A stretch of DNA of 64,000 bases from Spiroplasma chinense (GTDB lineage: Bacteria > Bacillota_I > Bacilli_A > Mycoplasmatales > Mycoplasmataceae). The notes beneath the pieces are model-generated. The model had not been told where the DNA came from, made no database searches, and saw nothing but the letters and a program-made list of their open reading frames with translations. Below, in pieces: positions 42,787 through 55,544 of the stretch (within the stretch, counting starts at the first letter, position 1; each line of letters opens with the position of its first letter). The position numbers and the translations under genes are program-made. The DNA lies in the NCBI RefSeq assembly GCF_008086545.1, contig NZ_CP043026.1, forward strand, positions 124,001 through 188,000, written 5' to 3'.

Positions 42787-43680
42787 ATGACAATTTTAAA
42801 AGTAACTCATAATGATGAGAATCAAACTATATTTAATTATATAAAGAAAAATTTTAAACAGACTAGTTTATCTGTTATTTATAAATGATTTAGAACAAAT
42901 AAAATCAAAATTAATGATAAAAGAATTAAAGATCAAAAAATAGTTTTAAAAGCAGGAGATGAAGTAAAAGTTTATGACTCTGCAAGTGCAGTAAAAAGAG
43001 TTGACTCTACAGTTGTGGATTTTTCGGATTTAAAAGTAATTTATGAGGATGAAAATATTTTAATTGCAGATAAACCTGCAAATTTAGAAATTCACTCACC
43101 GATTAATGAAAATTTAGATGCAAAAGTTAGAAGTTATTTAATATCTTCAAAACAATATGACCCAGAACTTGAAACTTCATTTGTAATAAGTCATGTTCAT
43201 AGATTAGACAAACTTACAAGCGGTCTTGTAATTTATGCTAAAAATAAAGCAACACTTGATGTGTTGCTTGAAGCTATAAAAAATAAAGAAAATATTGAGA
43301 AATATTATATGGCTCAATTGGAAGACAATCTAGTACCTGAAGGTTTAATTGAAGGTTACATAGATTACAATCCAGAAAGTCAATTAGCAGACTTTAGACT
43401 TGAAGAAAAGAAAAGATACAAAGAATGTAGTCAAATTCATAAATGATATGACAAAAAAGATAACATTTTAGAAATTCAATTACTTTCAGGTAGAAAACAT
43501 CAAATCAGAGCGATTATGATGTATTACAATTGTCCAATAGTTGATGATTTTAGATATGGTGGACAAAGAAATCAAAATAAATCAATTGCATTAGTAGCTT
43601 ATAAATTAATATTTAGGAACTTTTCTAATCATTTAGAATATCTAAATGATAGAGAATTTGTATCAACAAATTCCTTTTAA
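42787..43680 (+). CDS. RluA-family pseudouridine synthase (RluC/RluD type)
   Basis: 297 residues. N-terminal S4 domain (about 12-60), then the synthase domain with the catalytic Asp in HRLDKLTSGL (about 138-147), and SGRKHQIRA near the C-terminus. Modifies uridines in rRNA; by domain order (S4 plus RluA) it is a 23S enzyme of the RluC/D group. GAAAGAATTAGAAC upstream is a weak ribosome site. Confidence 0.88.
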
Positions 43681-43717
43681 AAATGTTAAAATATATAGCA
43701 TATGAAGGGGGAACATT

Positions 43718-45631
43718 ATGGTGTCTACAAGACAAGGTATATTTAGTACAATTGTGGGAACTATAATTTCCCTTTTTAATGCCTTAATCCAATTCTTAAC
43801 TATTTACTGAGTTTTGGAAAAATTTGGATCAGAGTTTAACGGGTACGTTCGCCTTGTAAGTTCATTTTCAGCTTTAATTGCAACAGCTGACGGAGCTTTG
43901 GGGTTGGCGACAACAATATTATTAGTTAAACCAATTGTTCAAAATGACTGAATAACTGCAAATGAAATTTATTCAACTTCAAAGAAAAATTACAGAAAAG
44001 CATCATACGTAGGTTTAACTTTAGTTTTACTTACAAGTCTTGCATACCCACTTTACGCGGGTACAAGTAATACAGGTTTATTTGAAGCAGATAGTTGAAA
44101 AAATATTGGTATTAGTTTAGGAACCGAAGGAGAACTTGCGGGATACTGAGTCCTAATGGGGGTTTCTCTAGCCTTTGGTTTGAAAAACTTTTTAGCAGCA
44201 TTTTGGTTTAGTGTATATGAAAATATAATTGCAGCAGATAACAAGAATACAATTAGAAGAATAGTTATTTTATTTACAGATATTTTTGTTTATGGTTTAT
44301 TATTCTACTTGCTAAGTTTAGATGTAAGTCCAGTAATTCCATTCCTTTCAATGTTACTTTACAGTCCAATTAAAGGATTATTGATAATGTTGTATGTGAA
44401 AAGAAAATATTTATGATTGAAATATTACAAAGAATTTAATAGTTTTAGATTGGTGACAACTAAAAAGAAAATATCATTCTCATCAATTGGTACTTCAATA
44501 TTAGTAAATACTGACGTTTTAATTGCATCTATTATTTTAGGACTTAGTGTTTCATCAACATTATCTCTTTATCTTGTAATTGCTGTAAATACTCGTTTGA
44601 TTATGACAAACTTTATCACATCATTTAGAGAATTCTTTGTAGCATTGGTTGCAAAAAGAGGAAGAATTCAGTGAGAAAGTTATGCTAAGTATGAATTATA
44701 TACATACTTAGTGGCAGGATTTACTTTTATAAATATGTCAATTCTTTCACCTTACTTTGTAAGTGCTCTTTATGGAGATCTTGCAATAAATAATTTAGCA
44801 TCAACTTCTGAAGCTGACAGAAATGTTTTAGAATTTATGTTCTTTTCACCTTACTTTTCAATATTATATGCAGGTTCAACTGCTTTAATTATTTTGTGTG
44901 AAGCACAAATAACTTTAATTCATGCAAAAGGAAGATATGGGGAAGTTTCAAAATGACAAAATTATTTAGGAGTTACCTATATAATTGTTGGAACTCTAGC
45001 AACCTTTATTTGTAGAGTAGCTGGAGTTGGTGGAGTTGAATGAAGTTTAGTAAGTGGAATCGTGGCTATGTATGGTTTCAAATTAATATTCTTAGTAATT
45101 AGATATTGTTACTTATGAGTTTATGTTTGAAAATATGCAACATATAACTCTACATTCAAACATGCTGCAAACAACTTTATGATTTTGTTGGCGCCAGCAT
45201 TATTTATGAGTTTGTTTAATATATTCTATATTACAAAAAAATTAAATATTGAATTAACTGCAACAAAATCTATTAATGAAAATGCAGTGGTTGCTCCATT
45301 GATTGGATTGTTCTTTGCAATAATTGCAATTAGTGGATTAGTATTGATTCTATTTGCCTACTTATTTTCACCAAAAATGATGAATGGTATTATGAAAAAT
45401 ATACCAATTATTAATAAAATTGTGAACAAGAAATCTGAAGAAGCAAGAAGAAAACGCTTTGAAGAATATGGAATTGATGTGGATGAAATCACAACAGACA
45501 AGTCAAACCAATTATCACAAGCATTAATAAATATTGCAGAAGAATCTGCGGCAGCTCATTTATCACTTGATACTGTTGAAGTTAAAGTTGAACAAAAAAA
45601 TGATAAAGTTTATGTAATAAAAGGAAGTTAA
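43718..45631 (+). CDS. Flippase-like polytopic membrane protein
   Basis: 637 residues, about 12-14 membrane helices, followed by a soluble C-terminal tail of about 85 residues rich in charged residues. The plan (VSTRQGIFSTIVGTIISLFNALIQFLTIYWVLEKFGSEFNGY...) is that of polysaccharide/lipid flippases of the MOP superfamily (Wzx or MurJ-like). No active-site motif identifies the substrate. Mollicutes lack a wall, so a capsule or glycolipid substrate would fit. ATG follows GAAGGGGGAACATT. Confidence 0.7.
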
Positions 45632-45694
45632 TTTCCTTTTTTTTGTACATTTTTTCTGAAACGATGACGATAGTTATAATAGGAGGAAAAAAAT

Positions 45695-46312
45695 ATGAAA
45701 AAATATGGATTAGTCTTTTATTATTTAGTTGTAAGAGATGACAAAAAAATAGAAATCGTGAATGAGGTTATTAATCCAAGAGGGTGTGATATAATTGATA
45801 TGGCATACGATGATGCCATAGAGGTAATGAGTATAAAAGAAGAGGATAGGTTTGATAAAATGGTAGATGTAGGAAAAAAAGCATTAAATCAATATAAATT
45901 TAATAATGATGCATGTAGCAAAAGAGTAAAAGAAGCTCTTGCTGTCCAAGCACAAGAAATAATCGATCTTAGAGCCGAAAATGCAGCACTTAAGGAATTG
46001 ATTTGCAAAATTAATGAGAAACTTGATGTTTTGGAAAAAGAAAACAAAGAGTTAAACAAAAAAGTTGATATCCTTACCGAAAGGAACATTCATTTAGAAA
46101 AAGAAAACAAAAAGTTAAACAAAAAAATTGATATTCTGACCGAAAAGAACATTCATTTAGAAAATGAAAACAAAAAGTTAAACAAAAAAGTTGATATTCT
46201 GACCGAAAAGAACATTCATTTAGAAAATGAAAACAAAGTTCTTAAGAAAAAAAATCTTCATTTGGAAAATGAAAACATAAAATTAAACAAAAAAATGGAT
46301 TCATTGATCTAA
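45695..46312 (+). CDS. Coiled-coil protein with 21-residue repeats
   Basis: 205 residues. The first 90 form a small domain of unknown type (MKKYGLVFYYLVVRDDKK...). From about 95 to the end it is one continuous coiled coil, with exact-looking 21-residue units ENK(K/E)LNKK(V/I)DILTEKNIHLE(N/K), i.e. three heptads each, starting at residues about 116, 137 and 158, then a shorter 14-residue unit and a final partial one. No signal peptide. ATG follows ATAGGAGGAAAAAAAT. Function unknown, possibly a scaffold. Confidence 0.8.
   Translation: MKKYGLVFYYLVVRDDKKIEIVNEVINPRGCDIIDMAYDDAIEVMSIKEEDRFDKMVDVGKKALNQYKFNNDACSKRVKEALAVQAQEIIDLRAENAALKELICKINEKLDVLEKENKELNKKVDILTERNIHLEKENKKLNKKIDILTEKNIHLENENKKLNKKVDILTEKNIHLENENKVLKKKNLHLENENIKLNKKMDSLI
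46040..46312 (+). repeat. Tandem 63-bp repeats inside the coiled-coil gene
   Basis: Units beginning GAAAACAAA start at 46040, 46103, 46166 and 46229, each 63 bases apart; the last is shortened and a partial unit starts at 46271 (42 bases later). Copy number is a multiple of 21 codons, so changes keep the frame. Confidence 0.85.
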
Positions 46313-46321
46313 AAATATTAA

Positions 46322-46356
46322 AAAAAGCAAATCACCTGTTCGATGATTTGCTTTTT
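46322..46356 (+). terminator. Bidirectional terminator
   Basis: AAAAAGCAAATCA / TGATTTGCTTTTTT stem, T run on the plus strand and A run on the other side; shared by the coiled-coil gene and the converging gene. Confidence 0.8.
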
Positions 46357-46610
46357 TAGTCTCTTCAAACTAGAGCTTTTGTGTTTGCGGTTTTTCCACA
46401 ACCACAAACCCCAAGATTTGAACCTTCTTCTACAATTTCTAAGTTTGCTTGAAGTGCATCTATATATCCTTTTTCAATAGAGTTTTTCATTTTTTCTCCA
46501 TTTTCAAAAGACATTAAAAGTGTTTTACCTTGAGACAAAGCATCTAAATATTCTGATCATTCATGTTTTGTTAGATCAGAAAATACAATTGCATTTTTTG
46601 CGTCTTTCAT
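46356..46610 (-). CDS. Small protein with CGCG motif
   Basis: 84 residues. Only two cysteines, Cys69 and Cys71 in GVCGCGKT near the C-terminus, preceded by a helical part with no membrane segment. Translation starts at ATG 46610 after TAAGGAGGTTAC. Upstream, in the opposite direction, is an HxlR regulator. The late CGCG motif resembles, only loosely, the CGCGG peptides known from radical-SAM-linked clusters, or a CxC redox or metal site. Not recognised as a known family. Confidence 0.72.
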
Positions 46611-46661
46611 TTTTGTAACCTCCTTAATGTTATAATAAGGGATATAAAAAGAACTTCAATA

Positions 46662-46679
46662 AGGTACTTTAAAGTGCCT
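46662..46679. promoter_or_regulatory. Putative operator between divergent genes
   Basis: AGGTACTTTAAAGTGCCT is an 18-base palindrome with one mismatch pair, placed between the divergent HxlR and CGCG genes. HxlR dimers bind such sites. Probable -10 hexamers face both ways (TATTAT on minus at 46631-46636). Confidence 0.55.
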
Positions 46680-46713
46680 ATATATTACAAAAAAATAGAG
46701 GAGAAAGTTTTGT

Positions 46714-47046
46714 ATGAGATTTGAATTAATAAGTGAGTGTCCTGTTGAAACTACTTTAAATGTTTTGGGAAATAAGTGAGTAGTTTTAATAATAAGAGAA
46801 CTTTTAAAGAGTCCAAAAAGACATAGTGAATTAAAGAAATCAATAAATGGAATAACCCAAAAAGTTTTAACTTCAAATTTAAAAAAACTTGAAGCAAATG
46901 GAGTTGTTTACAGAGAGGTTTTATCTAAGAAACCTATACATGTAGAATATAGTTTAACAGAATTTGGAAAATCACTTGAAAATGTGCTATTCTCTATGCA
47001 AAAATGAGGAAAAGAATTACAACAATCTGTAAAAGGACAAAATTAA
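46714..47046 (+). CDS. HxlR-family transcriptional regulator
   Basis: 110 residues, winged helix (DUF24). ECPVETTLNVLGNKWVVLIIRELL and KSINGITQKVLTSNLKKLEANGVVYREV are family hallmarks; the conserved Cys9 of the group can act as a thiol/electrophile sensor. TGA codes for two of the Trps. GAGGAGAAAG is the ribosome site for ATG 46714. Divergent to the CGCG gene, with an operator-like palindrome between. glpF follows after 27 bases. Confidence 0.87.
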
Positions 47047-47073
47047 AAAAAGATTTAAATAAGGAGACAAATA

Positions 47074-47808
47074 ATGGATAATTGATTAACATATTTCAGT
47101 ACAGAGTTACTGGGTACTATGATATTAATTGTGTTAGGGAATGGTGTTGTTGCAAATATTGTTTTAAAAGGCACAAAAGGTAATAACAGTGGATGAATTG
47201 CAATTAGTGCTGGGTGAGGTTTTGCAGTAACGGTTGGTGCAACTATTTCAAGTGCGCTTGGAGGTGTTGCTCATTTAAATCCTGCTGTAACAATTGCAAT
47301 GTTGATTTCTGGATGAAAACAAAATATAGGTCCTTTTTCAGCTCTTCCTCTAATTTTATTGGGACAAGTTTGTGGAGCTATTATAGGGCAAATAATTGTA
47401 GATATTTTTTATGTTAAACACATAAACGATACTCTATCAAGTGACGAGAAAAATAATGTTTTGGCAATGCACGCAACTATTCCAACTCACAGAAATGCAT
47501 TTGTTAATGTATTTTGTGAGTTCATAGCAACAGCTGTTTTAATAGCAACAATTATGGCTACAAGAAATTGATTTGGTCAAAGTGATTGAATGGGACCAAT
47601 TATTGTTGGTGTTTGTGTGATTGCAATTGGTCTTTCACTTGGAGGAACTACAGGTTATGCAATAAATCCTGTAAGAGATTTAATACCAAGAATAGTTCAC
47701 CAATTGTTACCAATTAAAGGTAAAGGAAAATCTGATTGAAAATACAGTTGAATACCTGTTGTTGGACCTATTTTAGCTGGTTTAGTAATTGGAGCAGCCT
47801 TTATTTAA
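47074..47808 (+). CDS. glpF: Glycerol uptake facilitator
   Basis: 244 residues, six-helix major intrinsic protein. First NPA motif is [10 protein letters not shown]; the second is AINPVRDL, i.e. NPV with Arg-Asp after it. The Asp following the second motif marks aquaglyceroporins, so glycerol is the likely solute. GGAGACAAATA is the ribosome site. Shares an operon position with the upstream regulator and is followed by a terminator, then a glycerophosphodiesterase. Confidence 0.9.
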
Positions 47809-47813
47809 TTGTT

Positions 47814-47839
47814 AAATTCTGCTTTAAAGCAGAATTTTT
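47814..47839 (+). terminator. Terminator after glpF
   Basis: AAATTCTGCTTT / AAAGCAGAATTT stem, T run. Confidence 0.85.
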
Positions 47840-47910
47840 AAATTAATCAAAAGTGTGGTGGTCTACCACATTTGATAAAATAATATAAATTAGAAAGAAA
47901 AGGTATAAAA

Positions 47911-48615
47911 ATGTTAATAGCACATAGAGGTTTTAGAAAAGGTAACAAAGAAAATAGAATGGCAGATTTTAAAAATGCTTTAAATTTTTGCAAAGGTGTA
48001 GAATTTGATATCAGATTAACAAAGGATAAAAAAGTCATTATTTTTCATGATGATGACTTTAAAAGAATAGGGAATTGTAATAAAAAAGTAAGAAAATTAA
48101 CCTATCAGGAAATTAAAAATCTGGATTTTTTTAAGAAAAATCCAGATTACTTACCTCCTTTGTTTGTTGAAGAATTTGGTCAACAATTATCTGATAAATT
48201 TGAATTGATAAATGTTGAAATAAAACAAGATAAATACAGTAAAAGTGATTTTGAAATCATTAAAGAGAGTATATTTAAACTTAAAAGTATGACAAAAGCT
48301 GAAATAATAATTTCATCTTTTGGTTTAAAAGAATTGAAGTTTATCTCAAATTTAGAAAAGGGCTTTAAAAAAGGTTATTTGTTTAAAAGAATCATATTTA
48401 TAAATAAATGAAGATTAAAGAAATTTGACTATTTACATGCTCCAATTTATATATTATTAAACAAAAATAAAACCAAAAAGATTAGATCTTTAAAGAAACC
48501 TATAAATGCTTGAACTTTTCTAAATAATAAACAAGTTTTTGAACTAAAACAAATTTATTCTGATAGTGAAATAGTGTCTTATATAAGCGATAATCCCAAT
48601 CTTGATTTAAACTAA
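47911..48615 (+). CDS. Glycerophosphodiester phosphodiesterase
   Basis: Hydrolyses glycerophosphodiesters to glycerol 3-phosphate and an alcohol. 234 residues. N-terminal IAHRGFR with catalytic His, NxE-D pairs (GVEFDIRLTKD) and HDDDF, then NVEIKQD as a metal-site strand. No signal peptide, so cytosolic. AAAGAAAAGG precedes the ATG. Lies next to glpF and fits glycerol or phospholipid use. Somewhat divergent C-terminal half. Confidence 0.87.
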
Positions 48616-48711
48616 AGGTATAAAACTGCAGTTAAATATGTTTAAACTATCATATTTCAACTAAGTCATTATCAAATTCAAACAATGATATAATAAAAAG
48701 TGGTGAAATAA

Positions 48712-50325
48712 ATGACAAATATATCTATTATGGTTCCCGTTTTATTTGCAGTCCTAGCCTTGTTTATGTTTTATACATCTGGGGCAATAATGATGGAATT
48801 ATTAAAATTTAAGATGAAAAACCATTTTGCAACTATTGCAGCTGGATTTTTTGTGTATTTTACATTTATTTCTATTTTTACTTTACCTTTACAACTTATA
48901 TCAGTTCTTCCTTACTTTTTCTTTGTTTATTACCTATGAGGAATTACTATTGTGTATTTGTTGTTTTGTTGTGTTTTTGCAAAATACTGACTTTCAACAA
49001 CATTCATATCAATTAGTTCATTGATTTATTTAGTTGTGGCATTGATTTTCTTGATAATGAATTACGTGGTTTATAAATTTATAAGTGACGGTTCTTTTTC
49101 AAGACATAAAAACACAATTTCAATTATGTTTTGACTTAAGGATAACCCTGTTTCTTTCTTTAATGCATCATCAATGTATAATGTTTTAGGATTTAAACCA
49201 TTTCAAGGTTGATATACTTTCCAACTTTCAATAGTTATGTTGGCTGGAGCTCAAAGTTTTCAATACCAAGATGTAATTATTCCATTTATCTTTATAATTG
49301 ACTCATTTGTAGCAGCTTCAATATTTGTCTACATGTATGATTCATTTAGAAAAGTTGAAAATACTTGAGCAAAATATACTTTGTTATTTTTAAGTTTAAT
49401 AACTTTTGTTGGAACAAAAGTTATTTTGCAAGACTTTAACTATTCTTTATGAACTGGTGATATTTTCTTTATTTACTTGATTATGTATTCAATAATTATT
49501 ATTTTAAGATACACATCTCAAGGGTTTAGAGAAAGAAATGATCCAACTTTTGTTGGCTTAGTAATTGGTGGATATATTGCCTTTTCATGAGATAGTGCAT
49601 ACCAAGTTTTATTCTTGCTTTATGGACTATTATTTGTAATTCAAAGAAGATATACAATTAACTTTACAAAGGACATTTTAAAAATGTCATTATTTGCGTT
49701 AGTGGATCTTTTCTTCTTTAATATTATTTTAAAATTTTACTTACAAACAATATTGTTTGGAGCGTTACTTTTATTCTTAATAATTGTTGCTTATTTAATG
49801 ACAAGAAGTTATTCGGTTGTTATTAAGTTTGAAACTTTTGTTGACCAAAGAATTAATTTTGTAACATTGCTGTTACCTATGGCTTTTATGATTATTTCTC
49901 TTGGACTTACTTTAGCTTCAAATGAATCATTTGTAAACCCAGAAGATACATATCTTAACTTTTTATATGTTTGAACAGCAGTATTTAGAAATGAACTTTC
50001 AAGATATTGAATTACTTTTATGCTATCTATGGCTATACTTGCTATAAGTTTTGTTTGAATCTTTATTAGAAACAGATTTCAAACAAATGTTTTAACTGGA
50101 ATAGTGGACTTATTATTGATTAGTTACTTAACATTTTATAATCCAATTGTTGTAAAGTTCATAAATATTATTTACCCAATGATGACACAATCAAACGGTA
50201 TTATAATGATCATCCAAGGTACATTAGCTATAAATGTTTTATTGTATTGAGGATTTAATAAAATTAATTATAAGAAAACTGAAAAAGTTAAGGTTTATAG
50301 AAAACCCAGCATACTTATAGTATAA
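48712..50325 (+). CDS. Large polytopic membrane protein
   Basis: 537 residues, with 13-15 predicted hydrophobic segments from the N-terminus to about residue 520 and a short basic tail. No conserved motif or known family seen; not a transporter of a class I recognise. About seven Trps are TGA. GTGGTGAAATAA precedes the ATG, a weak ribosome site. Ten bases before ligA, so likely cotranscribed with ligA-gatCAB. Confidence 0.75.
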
Positions 50326-50335
50326 GGAGTAAATT

Positions 50336-52330
<1,995 letters not shown>

Positions 52331-52333
52331 AAA

Positions 52334-52624
52334 ATGAAAATTAATAAAGAATTAGTTTTAGAATTAGCAGACGACATTATGTTAGAGTTAACAGATGAAG
52401 AGGCCAATGAAATTTTAAAAGTTGAAAATGATATTTTAAATAAATTTGAAAAAGTATTTTCAATTAATACAGATAATGTTCAAGAAAGTTATTATTGTTT
52501 CGATGACTTTAATACATACCTAAGAGAAGATAATGATTCAAGAAAAATTACTAAAGAAGAAATGTTAAGAAACGCTCCAAAATCTGAAGATGGTTATGTT
52601 GTAATTGAGAAGGTGGTTAAATAA
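52334..52624 (+). CDS. gatC: Glu-tRNA(Gln) amidotransferase subunit C
   Basis: 96 residues. Small helical subunit that stabilises GatA. N-terminal helix LELADDIMLELTDEEANEIL and the LREDNDSRKITKEEMLRNAPKSEDGYVVIEKVV tail, whose AP...DGY pattern is GatC-like. Begins four bases after ligA; stop overlaps the gatA start (TAATG). Confidence 0.9.
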   Translation: MKINKELVLELADDIMLELTDEEANEILKVENDILNKFEKVFSINTDNVQESYYCFDDFNTYLREDNDSRKITKEEMLRNAPKSEDGYVVIEKVVK

Positions 52625-54081
52625 TGGAATTTACAAATTTAAGTATTGTTGAATTACACAATAAATTAAAAAATAAGGAATTAACAATTAAAGAACTTGC
52701 AAAATCAGTTTACAAAAACCTTCAAGAAAATTTGGATAGTAATTTTTTAGTAACTTTAATTGATGAAGAACAAATCGAAAACTTAGATCAAGAGTTTGAT
52801 GAAACAAATTTACTTTCTGGGATTCCTTATGTAACTAAAGATAATATTTCTACAAAAGGAATTAAAACAACAGCTGGAACAAAAATTTTATCAAATTATT
52901 TTCCTGCAACCGATGCAACAATTACAGAAAAACTAAAAGAAAGTAAAACAGTTCTTTTGGGTAAATCAACTTTGGATGAACTTGGAATGGGTGGAACTGG
53001 ATTATTTGGTTTCAATGGAGAAGTTAGAAATCCATTTGACAATGAAAGAATTGTTGGTGGAAGTTCAAGTGGTAGTGCTTATGCTGTTGCAAAAGGTTTA
53101 GTACCGTTTGCAACTGGAACAGACACTGGTGACTCAATTAGAAAACCTGCAAGTTTTAATGGTATAGTAGGATTCAAACCAACTTATGGAAGTATATCTA
53201 GATTTGGTGTTATTCCTTATGCTCCAAGTTTAGATCATGTTGGTTTCTTTACAAGAAACGTTGAAGATATGGCAATAGTTTGTGACGCAACTTTTGGATA
53301 TGATAAAAAAGATTTTACATCAATTGAAAATAAACATGAGTTCTATAAAAATTTAAATGAAAACAAAAAGTTTAAATTTGGATTTTTAGAAGTTGTCGAA
53401 AAACATATGACTGGTAAAATTCATGATGACTATGTTAAGATTGCTGAAAAAATAAAACAAGATGGAAATGAAGTAATAAACTTAGAGTTCAGAAAAGATT
53501 TATTAGATGCGCTACCTGCGGTTTATATGATGATCTCTTTTGCAGAAGCTGTTTCTACTCACGCAAATTTAGACGGAATTAACTTTGGTAACAGAGTCGA
53601 AGGTGTTGATTACATTGACACAATGAGAAAATCAAGAGCCAAAAATTTTGGAGCCACTGTTAAAAAAAGAATGGTTATTGGAAGTTATCAATTAAAACAA
53701 GAAAATCAAGAAAGACTTTTAGCAAAATCAAAAAAAGTTAGAAGACTTATTATTGAAGAATTAAATAAAATGTTTGAACAAGTTGATGTTTTAATTATGC
53801 CAGCTTCATTAAAAATAGCACCACTAGTCAAAGAAATTTATGGTGTTGAAATTGAAGATAGAGATGACAATGAAGCAATATTTTTAGAAGACCTATTAGT
53901 ACTTGCAAATATGAATGGTATGCCTTCAATCACATTGCCGTTTGTAAAACATAATAACTTACCAATAGGAATTAATTTAAATGCAAAACCAAAAGAGGAT
54001 TTAAAATTGTTACAAGCATCTAAATATTTAGAAGATTTAATTTCTAAAGTCATAAAAGAAAGTGGGGATTTCAATGAATAA
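52624..54081 (+). CDS. gatA: Glu-tRNA(Gln) amidotransferase subunit A
   Basis: Amidase that frees ammonia from glutamine to transamidate Glu-tRNA-Gln; needed because glutaminyl-tRNA is made indirectly. 485 residues. Amidase signature GGSSSGSAYAVAKGLVPFATGTDTGDSIRKPASFNG with the Ser-cisSer-Lys triad (Lys about 75 in PYVTKDNIS). No TGA needed here. Overlaps gatB by eight bases. Confidence 0.95.
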   Translation: MEFTNLSIVELHNKLKNKELTIKELAKSVYKNLQENLDSNFLVTLIDEEQIENLDQEFDETNLLSGIPYVTKDNISTKGIKTTAGTKILSNYFPATDATITEKLKESKTVLLGKSTLDELGMGGTGLFGFNGEVRNPFDNERIVGGSSSGSAYAVAKGLVPFATGTDTGDSIRKPASFNGIVGFKPTYGSISRFGVIPYAPSLDHVGFFTRNVEDMAIVCDATFGYDKKDFTSIENKHEFYKNLNENKKFKFGFLEVVEKHMTGKIHDDYVKIAEKIKQDGNEVINLEFRKDLLDALPAVYMMISFAEAVSTHANLDGINFGNRVEGVDYIDTMRKSRAKNFGATVKKRMVIGSYQLKQENQERLLAKSKKVRRLIIEELNKMFEQVDVLIMPASLKIAPLVKEIYGVEIEDRDDNEAIFLEDLLVLANMNGMPSITLPFVKHNNLPIGINLNAKPKEDLKLLQASKYLEDLISKVIKESGDFNE

Positions 54082-55513
54082 TTTTGAAGTAGTGATTGGA
54101 ATTGAAAATCACGTCGAATTAAAAACTAAATCAAAAATGTTTTCACCAGCTCCAGTTTCTTATGGGTTGGAACCAAATACTCAAATTTCAGATGAAGATT
54201 TAGGTTATCCAGGATTCTTACCAACAGTTAACAAAGAAGGGGTAAGACTTGCAATACTTGCATGTAATGGATTGAATTTAAAAATAGATTCATTGTTAAG
54301 ATTTGATAGAAAAAATTATTTCTATCCTGACTTAGTAAAAGGATTTCAAATTACACAACAGTTCCATCCAATTGGAAGTGATGGGTATATTGAAGTTAAA
54401 CTTGATAATGGAACTGTTAAGAAAATAGAAATTGAAAGATTACATATCGAAGAAGACACTGCAAAACAAAATCATAAAGAAGAATTAACTTTTATTGATT
54501 ACAACAGAAGTGGAGTGGGTCTTGTAGAAATAGTTTCAAAACCTGTAATAAGAAGTGCAGAAGAAGCTGTTGGTTATGTAAACAACTTGAGAGAAATTTT
54601 ATTATTCCTTGGTGTTAGTGATGTAAAAATGAACGAAGGTTCATTGCGTTGTGATGTTAACATTTCAATAAGACCATATGGTTATAATGGTTTTGGTCCA
54701 AAAGTTGAAGTTAAAAACTTGAACTCATTGAACAATGTAAAAAAATCTATTGAGTTTGAAATTAAAAGACAAACTGAAATTGTTTTATCTGGAAATGAGG
54801 TTCAACAAGAAACTAGAAGATTTGATGAAACAAAACAAGAAACTGTTTTAATGAGAACTAAATCTGATGCTATTGATTATAAATACTTCAGAGAACCAAA
54901 TATTGTTCCAATCAAATTAAGTGAAGAATGAATTCAAGATGTGATTAATAATTCACCAGAACTTCCAGTTGTAAAAAAAGAAAGATATTCTTCAGAATAT
55001 AAATTTGAAGAAGAAGAAATTTCTTATATTCTTGCAAGTTTAGAATTAACAAACTTCTTTGAACAAGCTGTATCACTTGGTGCAGAACCAAGAAAAGTTT
55101 TAAATTATTTAACTGGAGATGTTAAACAATTATTAAACAAAGAAAACATTTCTATAGATAAATCAAATTTAAAACCAGAAGACATAGTTGAAATTATTTC
55201 ATTACTAGATCAAGGTGTTATTTCTACAAAACATGTAAAAACTTTATTACCTATAGCATTTGAATCTGATAAAAAAATATTAGATATTATTGAAGAAAAC
55301 AATTTAAAACTAATTAGTGATCCAAAAGTTATTGAAGAGTTTTTAGAACCAATTGTAAAACAAAATATTGATTTAATAAAAGAACAATATGAACAAAGAC
55401 CAGAAAGAGTTGAAAAAACTTTAATGGGTCAATTAATGAAAACAACTGGAGGTAATGTTAATCCAGATGTCGCAAATAAAATTATTTTAGAAAAAATTAA
55501 AGAAAACATATAA
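54074..55513 (+). CDS. gatB: Glu-tRNA(Gln) amidotransferase subunit B
   Basis: Kinase-type catalytic subunit that activates the glutamyl group. 479 residues. VVIGIENHVELKTKSKMFSP at the N-terminus, NRSGVGLVEIVSKP, EGSLRCDVNISI and the C-terminal YqeY-like helical domain (about 330-479). GTG 54062 is also in frame, but ATG 54074 follows GTGGGGAT and matches the family N-terminus. Followed by a terminator. Confidence 0.95.
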
Positions 55514-55544
55514 AAAAGTTCTGAGTATTACTCAGAACTTTTTT
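55512..55544. terminator. Bidirectional terminator, gatB / nrdE
   Basis: AAAAAAGTTCTGAG and CTCAGAACTTTTTT form a 14-bp stem between the converging genes, with T or A runs on both sides. Its right end overlaps the nrdE stop. Confidence 0.88.

Noticed and set aside
46339-46352. tRNA-like TTCGA sequence
   Set aside because: No acceptor or anticodon stem around it; the sequence is the loop of a terminator. The only real T-loop is that of tmRNA.
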